From Bradyrhizobium zhengyangense (lineage in GTDB: Bacteria > Pseudomonadota > Alphaproteobacteria > Rhizobiales > Xanthobacteraceae), in assembly GCF_022012435.1 (NCBI RefSeq), contig NZ_JAKLUA010000001.1, positions 1,178,001 to 1,242,000 on the forward strand: 64,000 nt of DNA. Direction: 5' to 3'. The notes under the pieces are model-generated. The model was not told the origin of the DNA and searched no databases. It was given only the letters and a program-made list of their open reading frames with translations. Positions 9,892 through 18,686 of this stretch are shown one piece after another. The number at the start of each line of letters is the position of its first letter. Position 1 is the first letter of the stretch. A program made the position numbers and the translations under genes.

Positions 9892-11133
9892 ATGACAGCC
9901 CAGACCGCCTTCGACCTGATCTTCCGCAACGCCCTGACGCGATCATCCCCGACGCCCGTCGATATCGGCGTGACGGGCGGACGCATCACGGCGATCGCAC
10001 CCAGGCTGGCATGCGAAGCCGTCGAGGTCGATCTCGGGGGACGGCTGGCGCTGCCCGGATTCGTCGACACCCACATTCATCTCGACAAGGCCTGCCTGCT
10101 CGAGCGCTGCGGACACATTCACGGCACACTCGGCGATGCCATCCGGGCCGTCTCAGCGATGAAGCGGGATTTCAGCACCGACGACGTCTATGCGCGCGGC
10201 GCCAAGGTGCTCGAACGCGCCGTCGTGCACGGCACGACGCGGATGCGCACCCATGTCGAGATTGACCCGCGCATCGGCCTGCGCAGCTTCGAGGCGGTCA
10301 AGGCGCTCAAGCGCGACTACGCCTGGGCGATCGATCTTGAGCTGTGCGTGTTCCCGCAAGAAGGCCTGACCAACGACCCCGGCAGCGACGAGCTGCTGGT
10401 TCAGGCTTTGCGCGACGGCGCCGATGCGATCGGCGGCTGCCCCTATACCGACACCGATCCGAACGCGCATCTCGCGCGCATCTTCGATCTCGCCCAGGAG
10501 TTCGATCTCGATGTCGACCTTCATCTCGACTTCGATCTCGATCCCTCCTGGTCACATCTCGACGAGGTCATCAGGCAGACCGAGCAACGCAATTACGGGG
10601 GGCGTGTCGCGATCGGGCATGCAACCAAACTCTCGGCCCTGCCGCCGGAACGGCTGAAGGCAGCCACCGTCCAGCTTGCGAACGCCGGCGTCGCCGTCAC
10701 CGTGCTGCCCGCAACCGATCTCTACCTGATGGGGCGCGAGGCCACCCACAACGCACCGCGCGGACTGACGCTCGCACACAAGCTTGCGGGCGACGGCATC
10801 GTCTGCTCGGTCGCGACCAACAATGTGCTCAACCCCTTCACGCCGTTCGGCGATGCTTCGCTGCTGCGGATGGCGAATTTTTACGCCAATGTCGCCCACG
10901 CTTCAGTCGGCGATTTCGACACCTGCCTCGATCTCGTCACCGAGCTGCCGGCGCGGCTGATGAATCTCAAAGACTACGGAATCGCGGTCGGCAACGCCGC
11001 CGATCTCGTCGTGCTCGATATCAAGGACAGCCGCTTCGCCATTGCGGAGCTGCCGGATATCCTTATGGGCTTCAAGGCCGGGCGACAGACGTTTGAGCGG
11101 TCGCCGGCCGCGCTGCTTCACCCGCGAACCTGA
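9892..11133 (+). CDS. Amidohydrolase, cytosine deaminase-like (first of a pair)
   Basis: A 413-residue metal-dependent hydrolase of the cytosine deaminase group. The HxH metal motif is in GFVDTHIHLDKACLL, a further ligand pattern is DVDLHLDFDLDPS, the next histidine lies in VAIGHATKLSAL, and the late aspartate region is CSVATNNVLNPFTPFGD, where the usual D is preceded by ATNN. These fit deamination or hydrolysis of a cyclic nitrogen compound. A second homologue begins 36 bases downstream, so the two are probably co-transcribed. The divergent binding-protein gene at 8791-9699 shares the 192-base promoter region and may import the substrate. Confidence 0.88.
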   Translation: MTAQTAFDLIFRNALTRSSPTPVDIGVTGGRITAIAPRLACEAVEVDLGGRLALPGFVDTHIHLDKACLLERCGHIHGTLGDAIRAVSAMKRDFSTDDVYARGAKVLERAVVHGTTRMRTHVEIDPRIGLRSFEAVKALKRDYAWAIDLELCVFPQEGLTNDPGSDELLVQALRDGADAIGGCPYTDTDPNAHLARIFDLAQEFDLDVDLHLDFDLDPSWSHLDEVIRQTEQRNYGGRVAIGHATKLSALPPERLKAATVQLANAGVAVTVLPATDLYLMGREATHNAPRGLTLAHKLAGDGIVCSVATNNVLNPFTPFGDASLLRMANFYANVAHASVGDFDTCLDLVTELPARLMNLKDYGIAVGNAADLVVLDIKDSRFAIAELPDILMGFKAGRQTFERSPAALLHPRT

Positions 11134-11168
11134 ACCGCGCGACACATCGACCCGACGGGAGCAACCGG

Positions 11169-12374
11169 ATGGCCTTCGACAAGATCTTCCTGAACGCACG
11201 CTTCGACGGCGGGGCGCGGCACCACATCGCGGTCAAGGACGGCCTGATCGCCGCACTGCTGCCGGCGGACGCCCCCGCAAGCGGTGCCGAGACTGTCGAC
11301 CTCGGCAATGCCCTGATCGTTCCCGGCTTCGTCGAGGGCCACATCCATCTCGACACCAGCTTCTATGGCGACGCCTGGCGGCCGCACAAGCCGTGCACCG
11401 CCGGCTTCAACGTGCACGAACGCGTGGCCTTCCAGGCCGAGAACATGGCCGAGGCGGCGCCGATGGACGTGCGGGCGCGCAACCAGCTCGATCTCTGCAT
11501 CATCAACGGCTCCACGCAGATGCGCAGCCACGTCATGGTCGATGGCTCGGTCGGCCTGAAGTCGCTGGAGACGATCTTGCGCGTACGCGAGGAATACAGG
11601 AGCTTGATCGACATCCAGCTCGTCGCCTTTCCCCAGAGCGGCATCTTGACGAGCCCGGGCACGCCGCAATTGCTCGACGAGGCCATCGGCCTCGGTGCGA
11701 ACCTCGTCGGCGGGCTCGATCCCGCGAGCTTTGATCGCGATGTCGAGAAGCATCTCGACGTCGTGTTCGGCGTCGCCGAGAAGCACGGCGTCGATGTCGA
11801 CATCCACCTGCACGACATGGGCACGCTCGGCGCTTTCGAGATCGAGCAGATCGCGGCGCGCACGCGTGCGCTCGGTATGGAAGGCCATGTCGCCATCAGC
11901 CACGCTTACGGGCTCGGCGATATCATAGCGGATCAGCTCAAGGGCATCGCCGACATCCTCGCCCGCTCCGGCGTCGCGATCATGACCAATGCGCCGGGCG
12001 CCCGGGCCTTCCCGCCGATCCTGGCGCTACGCAGCGCCGGCGTCACCGTGTTCAGCGGCAACGACAACATCAGGGATTCCTGGTGGCCCTATGGCGACGG
12101 CGACATGCTGCGGCGGGCAACGACGCTCGGCTATCGCTCGGGTTTCAACGTCGATGAGGAACTGCGCGTCGCGTTCGAAATCGTCACTACATCAGGTGCC
12201 AAGGCGCTCCGGCTTGAAGGTTACGGCCTGCATGTCGGCGCCAAGGCCGATTTCGTGGCGCTGGACGCCGAGCACGTTCCGGAGGCCGTGGTCGCCGTGC
12301 CACAAGGCCGCGCTGTGTACAAGGCAGGTATGCTCGTTGCGCGCGACGGTAGGATTGTCGGGAAACAGCGCTGA
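11169..12374 (+). CDS. Amidohydrolase, cytosine deaminase-like (second of a pair)
   Basis: A 401-residue homologue of the preceding protein with the same order of motifs: GFVEGHIHLDTSFYGD (HxH ligand pair), VDIHLHDMG, HVAISHAYGLGD, and FSGNDNIRDSWWPYGDGDM near the late catalytic aspartate. This last motif closely follows the cytosine deaminase pattern. The pair is clearly related but diverged, so each may handle a different heterocycle or a successive step. GACGGGAG lies upstream of the ATG. No repeat or terminator separates the two genes. Confidence 0.88.
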   Translation: MAFDKIFLNARFDGGARHHIAVKDGLIAALLPADAPASGAETVDLGNALIVPGFVEGHIHLDTSFYGDAWRPHKPCTAGFNVHERVAFQAENMAEAAPMDVRARNQLDLCIINGSTQMRSHVMVDGSVGLKSLETILRVREEYRSLIDIQLVAFPQSGILTSPGTPQLLDEAIGLGANLVGGLDPASFDRDVEKHLDVVFGVAEKHGVDVDIHLHDMGTLGAFEIEQIAARTRALGMEGHVAISHAYGLGDIIADQLKGIADILARSGVAIMTNAPGARAFPPILALRSAGVTVFSGNDNIRDSWWPYGDGDMLRRATTLGYRSGFNVDEELRVAFEIVTTSGAKALRLEGYGLHVGAKADFVALDAEHVPEAVVAVPQGRAVYKAGMLVARDGRIVGKQR

Positions 12375-12525
12375 TCACCAGCCTTTTCTGGCCCGATTCA
12401 CCGTCAATTCGCCCCGAAATCCGAGTCCGGTAGAATCCCGGACCGTAGCTCCCCGCGTTGCTAGAAAGGTGGCCCTAACCATAATTGGGCATGCGCACTG
12501 ACCATCTGCGTTCTCTGGGGAAGTT

Positions 12526-12849
12526 ATGGATACGTTCAGCGCATTCAGCAGCATTGATTATCAATCCATCCGGGCCAAGACGCCCGCCGAGACGGCCGTC
12601 AAGCGATTGAGTGGCATCGGCGAAGTGTTGTCGGGGCTCGACATCGCCACGATCCGCTCGCAGGACGACATGGCCCGCGGGCTGCGCACGCTCGATACAG
12701 CCGACAAATGCATTCGCATGATCCTGACCGAGTTCAAGAGCTCGCGCACCAAGGACGTCGTCCGCGAAGCCAATCGCCTGATCGACTTGATCGAACTCGC
12801 CCGCGATGAAATATCGGGCCTGCACCACGCCAGCGGCGTCCTGAGCTGA
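12526..12849 (+). CDS. Hypothetical helical protein
   Basis: A 107-residue protein without a family I recognise. It is rich in Ala, Leu, Arg and Ile and reads as mostly helical, with a heptad-like stretch around RTLDTADKCIRMILTEFKSS. It has no signal peptide or membrane segment. GGGGAAGTT precedes the ATG. It ends 15 bases before the stop of the convergent oxidoreductase gene. Codon use matches its neighbours, supporting a real gene. Confidence 0.65.
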   Translation: MDTFSAFSSIDYQSIRAKTPAETAVKRLSGIGEVLSGLDIATIRSQDDMARGLRTLDTADKCIRMILTEFKSSRTKDVVREANRLIDLIELARDEISGLHHASGVLS

Positions 12850-12863
12850 GCGGTTCCTCAGCG

Positions 12864-13778
12864 CTAACGCTTGATCTTCGCCAGAATGCGATCCGCCTCA
12901 ATGCGCCAATCGGCGCTGCGAGCGAATTCCTTCGTCCCCTTCGAGCCGAACAGACCCTCATCTGCGAGATCTGCGACCCAGGCCTGACGCTCGGCCGTGC
13001 CTTGCGCAGACCAAGGCGTCAGCCCGGCCTCACGCACCGTCTCGGCGACCTCGCGCACCTCTTCGGCACGGCGACGGCCGTGCTCGATCACGCGCTGGAA
13101 GAAATAGGCGCCCTGCTTCTCCCAGTTGATCGCGGGAAAGGTTTCCGTGAGTGAAGCCAGCACCGCATCCTCGACGCCATAGGCACGTGCCGTGGTGAAA
13201 CTTTCGATCACCATGGCCTCCAGGCCCTTGATCATGATGCTGCGGCACATCTTGACGGCCGAGGATACGCCGAGCTTGTCGCTCGCGACTTTCGCCGCGA
13301 AGCCGATCGCGTTCAGTAGCGGCTCCAGCTCTCTTGCGCCGGGGCCACCAAGCAGCAGCGGCACCTTGATCCGATAAGGCGGCACCGAGGTCATCACCGC
13401 GCCCTCGACATAACGTCCGGCAGCGCCATCGATCAGCGCTGCCGCACGCTGTTTGGCGCCTGGAGAGGCCGAATTGAAATCGAGAAACCAGGTGCCCTGG
13501 TTGATAGCATCAGCGCAGGCTTTTGCGACCGGCACGGCCTGACTGGCGGTGACGGCCGAGATGATGAAGTCGGATTTCGCGGTCAGTTCCGCATGAGAAG
13601 CCGCAAGCATCACGCCGAATTTCGCAGCGTGCTCCTTCAATGCAGCGCCCTGCTCGCCTTCGAGCTTGATGTCGTAAGCTACGACCTTGATGTCCTGCTG
13701 GCGCAGATCCTCGGCCAGGATACGGCCAACCTCGCCATAGCCAACCAGCCCGATCTGCCAGCGTTTCGGATCCGCCAT
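12864..13778 (-). CDS. NAD(P)-dependent oxidoreductase, 6-phosphogluconate dehydrogenase-like (DUF1932)
   Basis: A 304-residue protein with an N-terminal Rossmann fold (IGLVGYGEVGRILAEDL, residues about 9-25) and a helical C-terminal domain of DUF1932 type, as in beta-hydroxyacid dehydrogenases. The catalytic-type lysine lies in SSAVKMCRSIMIKGLEA. The start overlaps the stop of the upstream decarboxylase-like gene (TGATG). It is the last gene of an aromatic-acid operon and could oxidise a hydroxy- or keto-acid intermediate. It is not LigC, which is of another family. The precise substrate is unknown. Confidence 0.85.
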   Translation of the reverse strand: MADPKRWQIGLVGYGEVGRILAEDLRQQDIKVVAYDIKLEGEQGAALKEHAAKFGVMLAASHAELTAKSDFIISAVTASQAVPVAKACADAINQGTWFLDFNSASPGAKQRAAALIDGAAGRYVEGAVMTSVPPYRIKVPLLLGGPGARELEPLLNAIGFAAKVASDKLGVSSAVKMCRSIMIKGLEAMVIESFTTARAYGVEDAVLASLTETFPAINWEKQGAYFFQRVIEHGRRRAEEVREVAETVREAGLTPWSAQGTAERQAWVADLADEGLFGSKGTKEFARSADWRIEADRILAKIKR

Positions 13779-14647
13779 CAGTTCAGTCCTCGTGTCGTCG
13801 CGTCGAACAACTCCTCGACCGCATAGCGGCGCGGGATCAGCGCCTGCTGGAATGCGTAGTCGACGATCAGCTCCAACGGTTTCCTGTTCGCCTCGATCCC
13901 GAAGGGCAAGAGGTCGGGCGTCGCCGCCGGCCCCGTCTGTTCCTTGTTCCGCTTGAGCAGATCATAGACACCCATGACCACATCGGGACGCGATCCCGCA
14001 AGGCTTTCGGTCACGACCACGAGATGATTGACCGGCACGACGCCGCGGCGCGCATACCATTTGGCCGCCTCCGCCGCCGGATCGGGAAATAGCGGCTTTA
14101 GCCTGGGATTATCAGAGGTCTCGCCGAGCACGGCATCGACCTCGCCATCGAGCAGCATCTGCAACACCTTCTTGTCCTTTGGCGCACGCTCGGTGGTGTC
14201 GACATATTCGGCGACGTGCGGATCCTCGAAGGTGACCCAGCGGATCTTGTCGAGATTGACGCCGTAATCGTTGGCAAGGATACCTCTGATCCAGGCCCCG
14301 GTCGTCGTCGTGAACGAGCGGATGCCGACACGCTTGCCTTCGAGATCGCCGGGCCCGAGCGTCCCGTGCGCCGGATTGTAGAGCGCATAGGCATGCTGGA
14401 AACGGCCGAGCATGGTCGCCGGCAGCAGCACCAGCGGCTTGCCGTGGGCCTTCGCCATCAGATAGGTCACGATCGCCATTTCGCAGACGTCAAAGGCCTG
14501 CTCACGCACCATCGGCTTGAATGCCGTGTTGGTCGGCGTGTACTCGATGAAGTCGAGCTCGAACAGGTCGGAGCGGAGCTCGCCACTCTTCACCGCCTTG
14601 ACATGAGGGTGACTGCCGAGCACGGCTTTCAGCTTGAGACGATCCAT
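13778..14647 (-). CDS. 4,5-dihydroxyphthalate decarboxylase-like protein
   Basis: A 289-residue protein with a periplasmic-binding-protein fold but no signal peptide, matching the family annotated as 4,5-dihydroxyphthalate decarboxylase (Pht5-like). Marks include FELDFIEYTPTNTAFKPMV, RVGIRSFTTTTGAWIRGIL and GEVDAVLGE. The start at 14647 has GGGAG eight bases upstream; a GTG nine codons earlier directly follows a stop and lacks a site. In phthalate pathways the enzyme yields protocatechuate. Some members of this family are only binding-protein-like, so decarboxylase activity is not certain. The neighbours (GalB-like, LigI-like) fit a protocatechuate/gallate route. Confidence 0.75.
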   Translation of the reverse strand: MDRLKLKAVLGSHPHVKAVKSGELRSDLFELDFIEYTPTNTAFKPMVREQAFDVCEMAIVTYLMAKAHGKPLVLLPATMLGRFQHAYALYNPAHGTLGPGDLEGKRVGIRSFTTTTGAWIRGILANDYGVNLDKIRWVTFEDPHVAEYVDTTERAPKDKKVLQMLLDGEVDAVLGETSDNPRLKPLFPDPAAEAAKWYARRGVVPVNHLVVVTESLAGSRPDVVMGVYDLLKRNKEQTGPAATPDLLPFGIEANRKPLELIVDYAFQQALIPRRYAVEELFDATTRGLN

Positions 14648-14695
14648 CCGCGCCACTCCCTTCAGGTCAGACACTATTGCGAATGAAGACCCGCT

Positions 14696-15409
14696 TCATG
14701 CCAACTCCTCCGCGACCGTCGGGAACAGGCGCTGATAGGCCTCACCATAGGTCATGGGCACACCGGTGTTGCGGCTACCCTGGATGCCGCGGTTGAGCGC
14801 GACGCGCTCGTAATAGCCCCAGAGATGCTTTTGCGCGGCGAGAATCTGGAAAGCCTCGTACTTCTCTTTCCAGACCTCGTCGATCTTGAGCAGCAGATCC
14901 GGCTTGTAATTGCACTGCTCGGGCTGGTGCGGCTCAAACAGGAAAACGGGCGGCGCAGAGTATTTGTACTGCGCGCCGGGCTTGTGGCCCATGGCCTGCG
15001 CGACCACGCGGGTCTCCTGCGCGAAATGCGCTGCGTTCGGATGGTCGAAATTATAGGGATCTTCCAGCGCGTGCGTCAGCACGAAGCTCGGATTGAGCTC
15101 GCGGTAGATGTCGACCATGCGGTCGAAATGCGCCTCGGTGAGCTTGAGCGGATAATCGCCACAATCGAAGAACTCGATCTCGGCACCCAGCAGTCTGGCC
15201 GCCCGCTCCGCCTCGTCCTTGCGGCCAGCCTTGACCGATTCCAGCGTCGCGCCCTTTTCCTTCCAGGCAAACTGGCTCTCGCCGCGCTCGCCAAAGGACA
15301 TGCAGACGATCTTCATGCGATAGCCCTTCTTCGCATGCAGAGCGATGGCGCCGCCGGCGCGCCAGACGAAATCGCCAGGATGGGCGGTGATCACGAGACC
15401 TGTTTTCAT
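14696..15409 (-). CDS. PIG-L family hydrolase, 4-oxalomesaconate hydratase (GalB)-like
   Basis: A 237-residue LmbE/PIG-L-fold protein. The usual zinc motif AHPDDE is altered to AHPGDFVWRAGGAIALH. The FVWRAGGAIA stretch and the following SFGERGES are like GalB of Pseudomonas putida, a PIG-L-fold 4-oxalomesaconate hydratase of the gallate pathway. HPNAAHF later supplies another metal-ligand candidate. It lies between the decarboxylase-like gene and dctA in the same direction. The position beside LigI-like hydrolases, whose product would be 4-oxalomesaconate, supports the hydratase call. An N-acetyl sugar deacetylase is less likely because of the changed motif. Confidence 0.78.
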   Translation of the reverse strand: MKTGLVITAHPGDFVWRAGGAIALHAKKGYRMKIVCMSFGERGESQFAWKEKGATLESVKAGRKDEAERAARLLGAEIEFFDCGDYPLKLTEAHFDRMVDIYRELNPSFVLTHALEDPYNFDHPNAAHFAQETRVVAQAMGHKPGAQYKYSAPPVFLFEPHQPEQCNYKPDLLLKIDEVWKEKYEAFQILAAQKHLWGYYERVALNRGIQGSRNTGVPMTYGEAYQRLFPTVAEELA

Positions 15410-15475
15410 GGGAGAACTCTCCTCTTTCGTTCATCAACATCATAGGCTGCTCGCGTCATGCCGGCAGCAGGTTCA

Positions 15476-16777
15476 TCAGGCGGCGACGGCCGCAGGTTCC
15501 TCACCGTCGAGCACGCGCTTCAGGCGCTCGCCGTCGAGCGCGCCTTCCCATTTGGCAATCGCAATGGTCGCAACCGCGTTCCCGATCAGATTGGTCGGCG
15601 TCAGCCCCTGCGACATCAGGCGATGGATGCCGAGCACCAGCGCGACGCTCGTCACCGGAATCGTGCCGGTGGCCGACAGTGTCGCCGCCAGCACGACAAA
15701 GGCGGCCCCTGCGATCCCTGCCGCGCCCTTTGACGTCACCAGCAGGATCAGCAGCAGCTCGATCTGCTCAGCGAGCCCGAGCGGCGTATTGGTCGCCTGC
15801 GCCAGGAACACCGAGGCGGCAGCGAGATAGAGGCATGTACCGTCCAGATTGAAGGAATAGCCGGTCGGGATCACCAGCCCGACGACGCTCTGCTCGCAGC
15901 CCGCCTTCTCCAGCTTCGTCAGCATCCGTGGCAGCACCGTCTCGGACGATGTCGTGGCGATGCAGATCAGCAGCTCTTCCCAGATGTAGCGGATCAGCTT
16001 GAGCAGCGAGAAGCCGCAGAGCCGCGCGACCGGGCCGAGCGCTACGATGATGAAGATCACGCAAGTGAGATAGAAGCCGCCGAGCAGCTTGCCGAGCGAG
16101 GCCAGCGATCCCACGCCGAACTTGCCGACGGTGAAGGCAATCGCGCCGAACGCCCCGATCGGCGCCGCCCACATCACGAAACCAACGACGGCGAACACCA
16201 TCTTGGCGGCGATGTCGATCAGATGGACCAGCGGCGCGGCGCGCTCGCCGAGCTGCACCAGCGCAAAGCCGCACAGCACGGAGATGAAGAGGACCTGGAG
16301 AATGTTGCCCTCGGCAAAAGCGCCGATGAAGGTCGCGGGCACGATGTTCATCAGGAACGGAACGAAGCCGATCACGGCGGTCTGCTTGACGTAAGGCTCG
16401 ATCGCGCTGGCATTGATGCTGGCGGGATCGATGTTCATGCCGGCGCCGGGCTTGAGCACGTTCACCGCGATCAGACCGATGATCAGCGCGATCGTGGTCA
16501 TGATCTCGAAATAGATGATGGCCTTGACCGCGACGCGCCCGACCCGCGCCATGTCGGCCATGTGGGCGATGCCATGCACCACGGTGCAGAAGATGATCGG
16601 CGCGATCAGCATCCGGATCGCCTTGATGAAGGCGTCGCCGAGCGGCTGCATCTTGGCGCCCGCCTCGGGGTTGACGATCCCGAGTGCGATGCCGGCCGCC
16701 ATGGCGATGAGCACCTGGATCCAGAGCTCCTTCCACCAGGCGCGCCGGCGCGGCTTGTCGATCGCCATCGCGGTCAT
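15476..16777 (-). CDS. dctA: C4-dicarboxylate/proton (sodium) symporter, DctA family
   Basis: A 433-residue secondary transporter of the dicarboxylate/amino acid:cation symporter family, with about eight membrane helices and two re-entrant loops. Signatures are the serine-rich CIATTSSETVLPRML and the NLDGTCLYLA segment. The start overlaps the stop of the upstream amidohydrolase (ATGA). In this operon it probably imports an organic acid, perhaps an aromatic or ring-cleavage acid rather than succinate, since housekeeping dctA is normally next to dctBD. The ligand is inferred only from context. Confidence 0.9.
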   Translation of the reverse strand: MTAMAIDKPRRRAWWKELWIQVLIAMAAGIALGIVNPEAGAKMQPLGDAFIKAIRMLIAPIIFCTVVHGIAHMADMARVGRVAVKAIIYFEIMTTIALIIGLIAVNVLKPGAGMNIDPASINASAIEPYVKQTAVIGFVPFLMNIVPATFIGAFAEGNILQVLFISVLCGFALVQLGERAAPLVHLIDIAAKMVFAVVGFVMWAAPIGAFGAIAFTVGKFGVGSLASLGKLLGGFYLTCVIFIIVALGPVARLCGFSLLKLIRYIWEELLICIATTSSETVLPRMLTKLEKAGCEQSVVGLVIPTGYSFNLDGTCLYLAAASVFLAQATNTPLGLAEQIELLLILLVTSKGAAGIAGAAFVVLAATLSATGTIPVTSVALVLGIHRLMSQGLTPTNLIGNAVATIAIAKWEGALDGERLKRVLDGEEPAAVAA

Positions 16778-17658
16778 CGGTCGAACTCGAACAGACGCGC
16801 GGGATTGTCGACGAGGATCTTCTGCTGGAACTCCGGCTCGGGCGCGAACAGCGGAATCAGGTCGACGAGGTCGCCGTCATTCGGCATCACCTTGACGTTG
16901 GGATGCGGCCAGTCGGTGCCCCAAATGACCCGGTCCGGCGCGGTTTCGACGATCTTTCGCGCGAACGGCACGGCGTCAGTGAAGGGCGGGCCAGCCGAGG
17001 ACACCCGCTCCGAGCCGCAGATCTTGACCCAGCATTTTTCATCGCGCTGCATCAGCTCGATCAGGATCTTGAACGGAAGCTGGTCGAGCCCCTCGGAGGC
17101 CTTCGCCCGGCCCATATGGTCGATGGTGTAGCTCACCGGCAGCCTTGTCAGCATGTCGGCATAGTCAGGCAGGTCGATCGCGTCGAAATGCAGATCGATG
17201 TGCCAGCCGAGCGGCGTCACCATCGCGACGATGCGGTCGAACACGCGCTTGTCGGGCACACCGCCGAGATGGCGGACGAAATTGAAACGGCAGCCGCGGA
17301 AGCCGCCTTCGTGCAGCACGCGCAAGCCACGCTCGGTGATGGTATCGTCGATATTGGCGACGGCGCGGTAGGCGCCGTTGCTTTGCGCGATCGCGTCGAG
17401 TGCGACCGTGTTGTCGGTGCCGTGGACGCTGGCATTGACGATGATTGCGCGCTCCACGCCGAGCTTGGCGTGCAGGATCTTGAAATCTTCCAGCGGCGCA
17501 TCCGGCGGCGTGTAGGATCGGTCGGGCGCGTAAGGGTATTTCGCGCCGGGGCCGAAGATGTGGCAATGCGCATCGCAGGATAGCTTCGGCAGCTTGAATT
17601 TTGGCGTGCGCGTGTTGGGATCCGGCGGCGGAATGGTGGGCGTGTACGTCATCTTCAT
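16774..17658 (-). CDS. Amidohydrolase_2 family, 2-pyrone-4,6-dicarboxylate hydrolase (LigI)-like, cytosolic copy
   Basis: A 294-residue TIM-barrel hydrolase. Metal and catalytic motifs are CDAHCHIFGPG (HxH), VNASVHGTDN, YTIDHMGR and VIWGTDWPHPNV, the ordering seen in LigI, which opens 2-pyrone-4,6-dicarboxylate to 4-oxalomesaconate. It has no export signal. It overlaps dctA by four bases and the upstream paralogue by one (TGATG). The C-terminal PARLFEF is nearly the same as in its neighbour, showing a tandem duplication. The nearby GalB-like protein would use the LigI product. Confidence 0.85.
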   Translation of the reverse strand: MKMTYTPTIPPPDPNTRTPKFKLPKLSCDAHCHIFGPGAKYPYAPDRSYTPPDAPLEDFKILHAKLGVERAIIVNASVHGTDNTVALDAIAQSNGAYRAVANIDDTITERGLRVLHEGGFRGCRFNFVRHLGGVPDKRVFDRIVAMVTPLGWHIDLHFDAIDLPDYADMLTRLPVSYTIDHMGRAKASEGLDQLPFKILIELMQRDEKCWVKICGSERVSSAGPPFTDAVPFARKIVETAPDRVIWGTDWPHPNVKVMPNDGDLVDLIPLFAPEPEFQQKILVDNPARLFEFDR

Positions 17659-18611
17659 CAGCTGAATTTGAACAGCCGCGCGGGATTGTCGACCAGCAGT
17701 TTCTGCTGGGTGGCCTTGTCCGGGGCGAAGAGTGGAATCAGATCGACGATCTCGCCGTCATTGGGCATGACCTTGACGTTGGGATGCGGCCAGTCGGTAC
17801 CCCAGATGACGCGCTCCGGCGCGTTGTCGATCAGCGCCTTCGCGAACGGCACGGCATCATGGAACGGCTTACCGCCCGCGGAGGCGCGCTCGAGACCGGT
17901 GATCTTGACCCAGCACTTCTCGTCCCTCCTCTGGAGTTCGAGCAGCGCGGTAAAACCGGGATCGCCGAGACCCTTCGCGGCTTGAACGGTCCCCATGTGA
18001 TCGATCACGTAGGGCGTCGGCAGCGCAGTCAGGATCGGCGCAAATTCGGCAATCGTGCCGGGCTCGAAATAGACATCGATGTGCCAGCCCAGTTCGGCAA
18101 CGCGATGCACGATACGCTGGAACTTGGTCATGTCGCCGACGCCGCCGAGGCGCTTGAGGAAGGCGAAGCGACAGCCGCAGATGCCGGCCTTGTCGAGCGC
18201 GGCAAGCTCCTTCTCGGTCATCTCGTCGCTGACATTGGCGATGCCCTTGTAGGCGCCCTCGCTCTGCGCGATGGCATTGGTGACAACGCGGTTGTCGGTA
18301 CCATGCACGGTCGCGTTCACGATCACGCAGCGCTCGACGCCGATCTTCTCGTGCACGCTGCGGAACATCTCCAGCGGCGCGTCGGCCGTATTGTAGGGGC
18401 GCTTTTCCGAGAAGGGATAGCGGGACGCGGGCCCGAAGATATGCGTGTGGCTGTCGCATGATTTCGGCGGCAGCTTGAACGACGGTGTCTTGGGATTGGG
18501 ATCCGGCGGCGCGATCGTCGGAATCGCCTTCGGCTCTTCCGCACGCGCTTCGCTCCCGAGCGCGGCTCCGGCCAGCCCGGTCAAGAGATGCAAGCACTCT
18601 CGCCTGTTCAT
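17658..18611 (-). CDS. Amidohydrolase_2 family, LigI-like, with N-terminal export signal
   Basis: A 317-residue paralogue of the next gene, with the same motifs (CDSHTHIFGP, VNATVHGTDN, YVIDHMGT, VIWGTDWPHPNV). It differs by an N-terminal stretch MNRRECLHLLTG followed by a small-residue segment ending in EARAEE, which reads like a twin-arginine signal peptide with a cleavage site after ARA. The start at 18611 has GAGGAA just before it; a GTG four codons earlier is possible. A periplasmic location would be unusual for a ring-opening hydrolase of this pathway. It is the first structural gene after the TetR gene. Confidence 0.83.
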   Translation of the reverse strand: MNRRECLHLLTGLAGAALGSEARAEEPKAIPTIAPPDPNPKTPSFKLPPKSCDSHTHIFGPASRYPFSEKRPYNTADAPLEMFRSVHEKIGVERCVIVNATVHGTDNRVVTNAIAQSEGAYKGIANVSDEMTEKELAALDKAGICGCRFAFLKRLGGVGDMTKFQRIVHRVAELGWHIDVYFEPGTIAEFAPILTALPTPYVIDHMGTVQAAKGLGDPGFTALLELQRRDEKCWVKITGLERASAGGKPFHDAVPFAKALIDNAPERVIWGTDWPHPNVKVMPNDGEIVDLIPLFAPDKATQQKLLVDNPARLFKFS

Positions 18612-18686
18612 TTCCTCAAACACCCCGTTACTTGTCCGCTTGCGAGCGAATGCGCTGTGACGCGCCTCACCCTCTGGCGGTTTCTT

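Noticed and set aside
12864..13778. Assignment as 2-hydroxymethylglutarate dehydrogenase of the nicotinate pathway
   Set aside because: The fold is of the same broad superfamily, but the gene is in the aromatic-acid operon, 12 kb away and without the MarR-type operator.
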